Shown one piece after another: positions 12,965-14,385 of a stretch of DNA of 14,385 nucleotides. The stretch spans positions 1 to 14,385 of the forward strand of contig CATJRT010000204.1 of the NCBI GenBank assembly GCA_949742895.1, given 5' to 3'. The notes under the pieces were generated by a model. The model did not search any database, was not told the DNA's origin, and saw only the letters and a program-made list of their open reading frames with translations. Source of the DNA: an uncultured Eubacteriales bacterium (GTDB lineage Bacteria; Bacillota_A; Clostridia; Oscillospirales; Oscillospiraceae). Every line of letters starts with the position of its first letter. The stretch's first letter is position 1. Position numbers and translations under genes: made by a program.

Positions 12965-13661
12965 AGTGATTTCCTCCCTTGCGCATGGAACAGGTTTCCC
13001 GCATCCGGCAATAAGCGCAGCCCCGGATACGGGCGGGCTGAGGCCTGTCCGACAGGCCGATGACCGCAGTGACGGATTTGACGGGGTTAAGCAGAAGGCT
13101 CTTTGTAACGTGAAGGCCCAGCCGCCGGGGGGTGTCCAGGGCGGCACAGAGGTCCGGCTGAAGGCTCAGGGGCAGGTCGCCGTAGCCCGGGCTGAACCGG
13201 TCGGTGAGAAAGCGGTCCGGGAACCGGGCGGCCAGCTCCCTCTCGGCGTCATCGCAGCCACTCTCCACATAGGCGCTGCCACAGGCGTCCAGGATGACGG
13301 CCTGGGCCATATCCCTGGCCTGTGCCGACAAAAGCATTCGGTCGAAGGCGGAGCCCAGTGTACAGGCCAACAGGACTGCCTGGCAGCACTGCGTCAGCAT
13401 ACGGTGGGCGGAGCTTCCGGTAAGGGTAACATTCGTTCCCATAAGACATATCTCCTTACCGGAAAAGGTCAGGTCAAAGACCCGGTAGGTATACCGGGGC
13501 CGAAGCTGCTTGACCAGCGCCTCCGCTGTGCTGCTGACCTGCTGCCGCATATCGTCTGAAGCGTTTGCTTCCGCGCCCAGATAGCGCAGCGCGTCTGAAA
13601 TGATTGGCTTGATAAGGCTCCCTCCCTCTGGCGGTACAGCCGTGTCTGAGCTATTATACAA
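12954..13661 (-). CDS. Methionine synthase reactivation (AdoMet activation) domain protein
   Basis: Up to 235 residues, matching the stand-alone activation-domain proteins that accompany short MetH in Clostridia and Thermotoga. They bind AdoMet and remethylate oxidised cob(II)alamin (family knowledge). Motifs seen are ALRYLG (24-29), RFSPGYGDLPL (155-165), the counterpart of the R-x-x-x-G-Y AdoMet motif, and KSVTAVIGLS (195-204). A C-terminal cysteine cluster (C215, C218, C224, C233) may bind metal. The left boundary is firm and overlaps metH by 11 bases. The start is doubtful. The only ATG/GTG/TTG near the conserved start is TTG at 13659-13661, but it adjoins a probable -10 box and has no ribosome site. 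A strong GGGAGGG lies further in, with ATC at 13611-13613 seven bases after it, so initiation there would give about 219 residues. It is the first gene of the operon. Confidence 0.85.
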   Translation of the reverse strand: MYNSSDTAVPPEGGSLIKPIISDALRYLGAEANASDDMRQQVSSTAEALVKQLRPRYTYRVFDLTFSGKEICLMGTNVTLTGSSAHRMLTQCCQAVLLACTLGSAFDRMLLSAQARDMAQAVILDACGSAYVESGCDDAERELAARFPDRFLTDRFSPGYGDLPLSLQPDLCAALDTPRRLGLHVTKSLLLNPVKSVTAVIGLSDRPQPARIRGCAYCRMRETCSMRKGGNHCGN

Positions 13662-13681
13662 TGCGGTTGCCAGGAATTCAA
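13653..13681 (-). promoter_or_regulatory. Probable promoter of the methionine synthase operon
   Basis: On the minus strand, TTGAAT (13676-13681), a 17-base spacer and a perfect TATAAT (13653-13658) are present. Transcription would begin near 13646, giving a leader of about 30 bases to the proposed start. That leaves no room for a SAM or cobalamin riboswitch, and none of their motifs was seen further upstream. Confidence 0.6.
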
Positions 13682-13804
13682 TCGGGGTATCGGAATTTCA
13701 GCGAAGTCCGGGGCGGAGGTGGAAAGAGCGGCGCAGGCATTTATAATGAGGTAGCCGGATGGGGCGCTATGGCCGTCTTAAATTTATTTTAATCATTTTC
13801 CCGG

Positions 13805-13833
13805 TTGCAACTTAAACGGCGGACTGATACTAT
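13805..13833 (+). promoter_or_regulatory. Promoter of the response-regulator gene
   Basis: TTGCAA (13805-13810), a 17-base spacer and TACTAT (13828-13833) preceded by TGA give an extended -10 promoter about 37 bases before the ATG. CTTAAA-type sequences lie at 13777 and 13811, and an inverted TTTAAG lies over the start region (13833-13838). They could be binding sites for the regulator itself, which is inference. Confidence 0.65.
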
Positions 13834-13869
13834 TTAAGGTACAAAGCGTGACAACAGGAGGGGTTCGCC

Positions 13870-14385
13870 ATGTATACTGTGCTCATCTGCGACGACGACA
13901 AGGATATTGTATCAGCGCTGGAAATCTACCTTACCAGCGAGGGCTATCGGACCGTTTCCGCCTACAACGGCGAGGAGGCCATCGCCGCCGTCAACGAGGG
14001 GAACGTCGACCTGATCCTCATGGATATCATGATGCCCAAGCTGGACGGCATCCGCACCACCGCCCGGCTGAGGGAAGCCGGAGGGAACATCCCCATCATC
14101 CTGCTCACCGCCAAGAGTGAGGACAGCGACAAGGTGCTGGGGCTGAACATCGGCGCGGACGACTATGTGACCAAGCCCTTCAACCCCATCGAGGTGCTGG
14201 CACGGGTGAAGAGCCAGCTGCGGCGGTACACCACCCTGGGGGGCAAGGCTCAGCCGGAGGAGGATGGGCTGTTGCGCAACGGCGAGCTGGTGATGGACGA
14301 CAACGCCAAGGCGGTTGCTATGGGGGGCGAGAGCATCAGCCTTACCCCCATCGAGTACAATATCCTTCGCCTGCTGATGAAAAAC
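13870..14385 (+). CDS. OmpR/PhoB-family response regulator (partial, runs off the window)
   Basis: The first 172 residues of a two-component response regulator; the end lies beyond the window. Residues 1-118 are a receiver domain with acidic residues D8/D9, phospho-acceptor D52 in LILMDIMMP, T80 in LLTAK and K102 in DDYVTKPF. After a short linker, residues from about 135 begin the OmpR/PhoB winged-helix DNA-binding domain (NGELVMD, then SLTPIEYNILRLL at 157-169). The ATG follows AGGAGG at 13856-13861. The gene is divergent from the methionine operon. A sensor kinase is expected downstream, outside the window. The regulon cannot be told from this sequence. Confidence 0.92.
   Translation, partial: MYTVLICDDDKDIVSALEIYLTSEGYRTVSAYNGEEAIAAVNEGNVDLILMDIMMPKLDGIRTTARLREAGGNIPIILLTAKSEDSDKVLGLNIGADDYVTKPFNPIEVLARVKSQLRRYTTLGGKAQPEEDGLLRNGELVMDDNAKAVAMGGESISLTPIEYNILRLLMKN

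Noticed and set aside
12965..13147. 61-residue N-terminal extension of MetH
   Set aside because: It lies inside the upstream activation gene in another frame and lacks conserved sequence. GTG at 12962-12964 has an ideal ribosome site.
13742..13747. TATAAT on the plus strand upstream of the response regulator
   Set aside because: There is no -35 match at a suitable distance. The TTGCAA/TACTAT promoter closer to the gene is better.

Overview
The window looks like chromosome from a GC-rich anaerobic Clostridia member, most likely a gut Oscillospiraceae-type bacterium. This is inferred from the SLH-anchored surface protein, a B12-dependent methionine synthase split into separate core and reactivation proteins, strong AGGAGG-type ribosome binding sites, sigma-A-type promoters and a cyclic di-GMP riboswitch. 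No mobile element, CRISPR array, tRNA or rRNA gene was seen.

Left part (1-2820). The last 32 codons of a forward gene, possibly an alpha-galactosidase, end at a hairpin terminator. An AraC-family sugar-type regulator converges on it from the other strand. A 475-base gap (981-1455) follows. It holds the araC promoter, a rod-shaped candidate RNA with its own terminator-like hairpin, and the promoter of the next gene. That gene encodes a three-part protein: an oxygen-binding hemerythrin domain with all seven iron ligands, a CheX-like middle domain lacking the phosphatase residues, and a C-terminal receiver domain.

Centre (2843-8672). A long hairpin separates the hemerythrin gene from a convergent 1813-residue secreted surface protein. 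That protein has beta-helix repeats, CxxC modules, InlB-like and MBG/YDG-like repeats and three C-terminal SLH domains. Its leader of about 300 bases carries a strong promoter, two adjacent hairpins (one a perfect 24-base palindrome) and a class I cyclic di-GMP riboswitch whose P1 helix ends 11 bases before the Shine-Dalgarno sequence. The window's clearest regulatory finding is therefore a second-messenger switch on a large cell-surface protein. Bases 8673-8840 hold nothing recognised.

Right part (8841-13681, minus strand). A compact methionine synthase operon reads in the order reactivation protein, MetH core, and homocysteine methyltransferase/methylenetetrahydrofolate reductase fusion. 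The genes overlap by 11 and 4 bases, so they are probably translationally coupled. Together they make methyl-THF, transfer the methyl group through cobalamin to homocysteine, and repair oxidised cobalamin. No SAM or cobalamin riboswitch was seen in front of the operon.

Right edge (13805-14385). A divergently transcribed OmpR/PhoB-type response regulator begins behind its own promoter and runs off the window.
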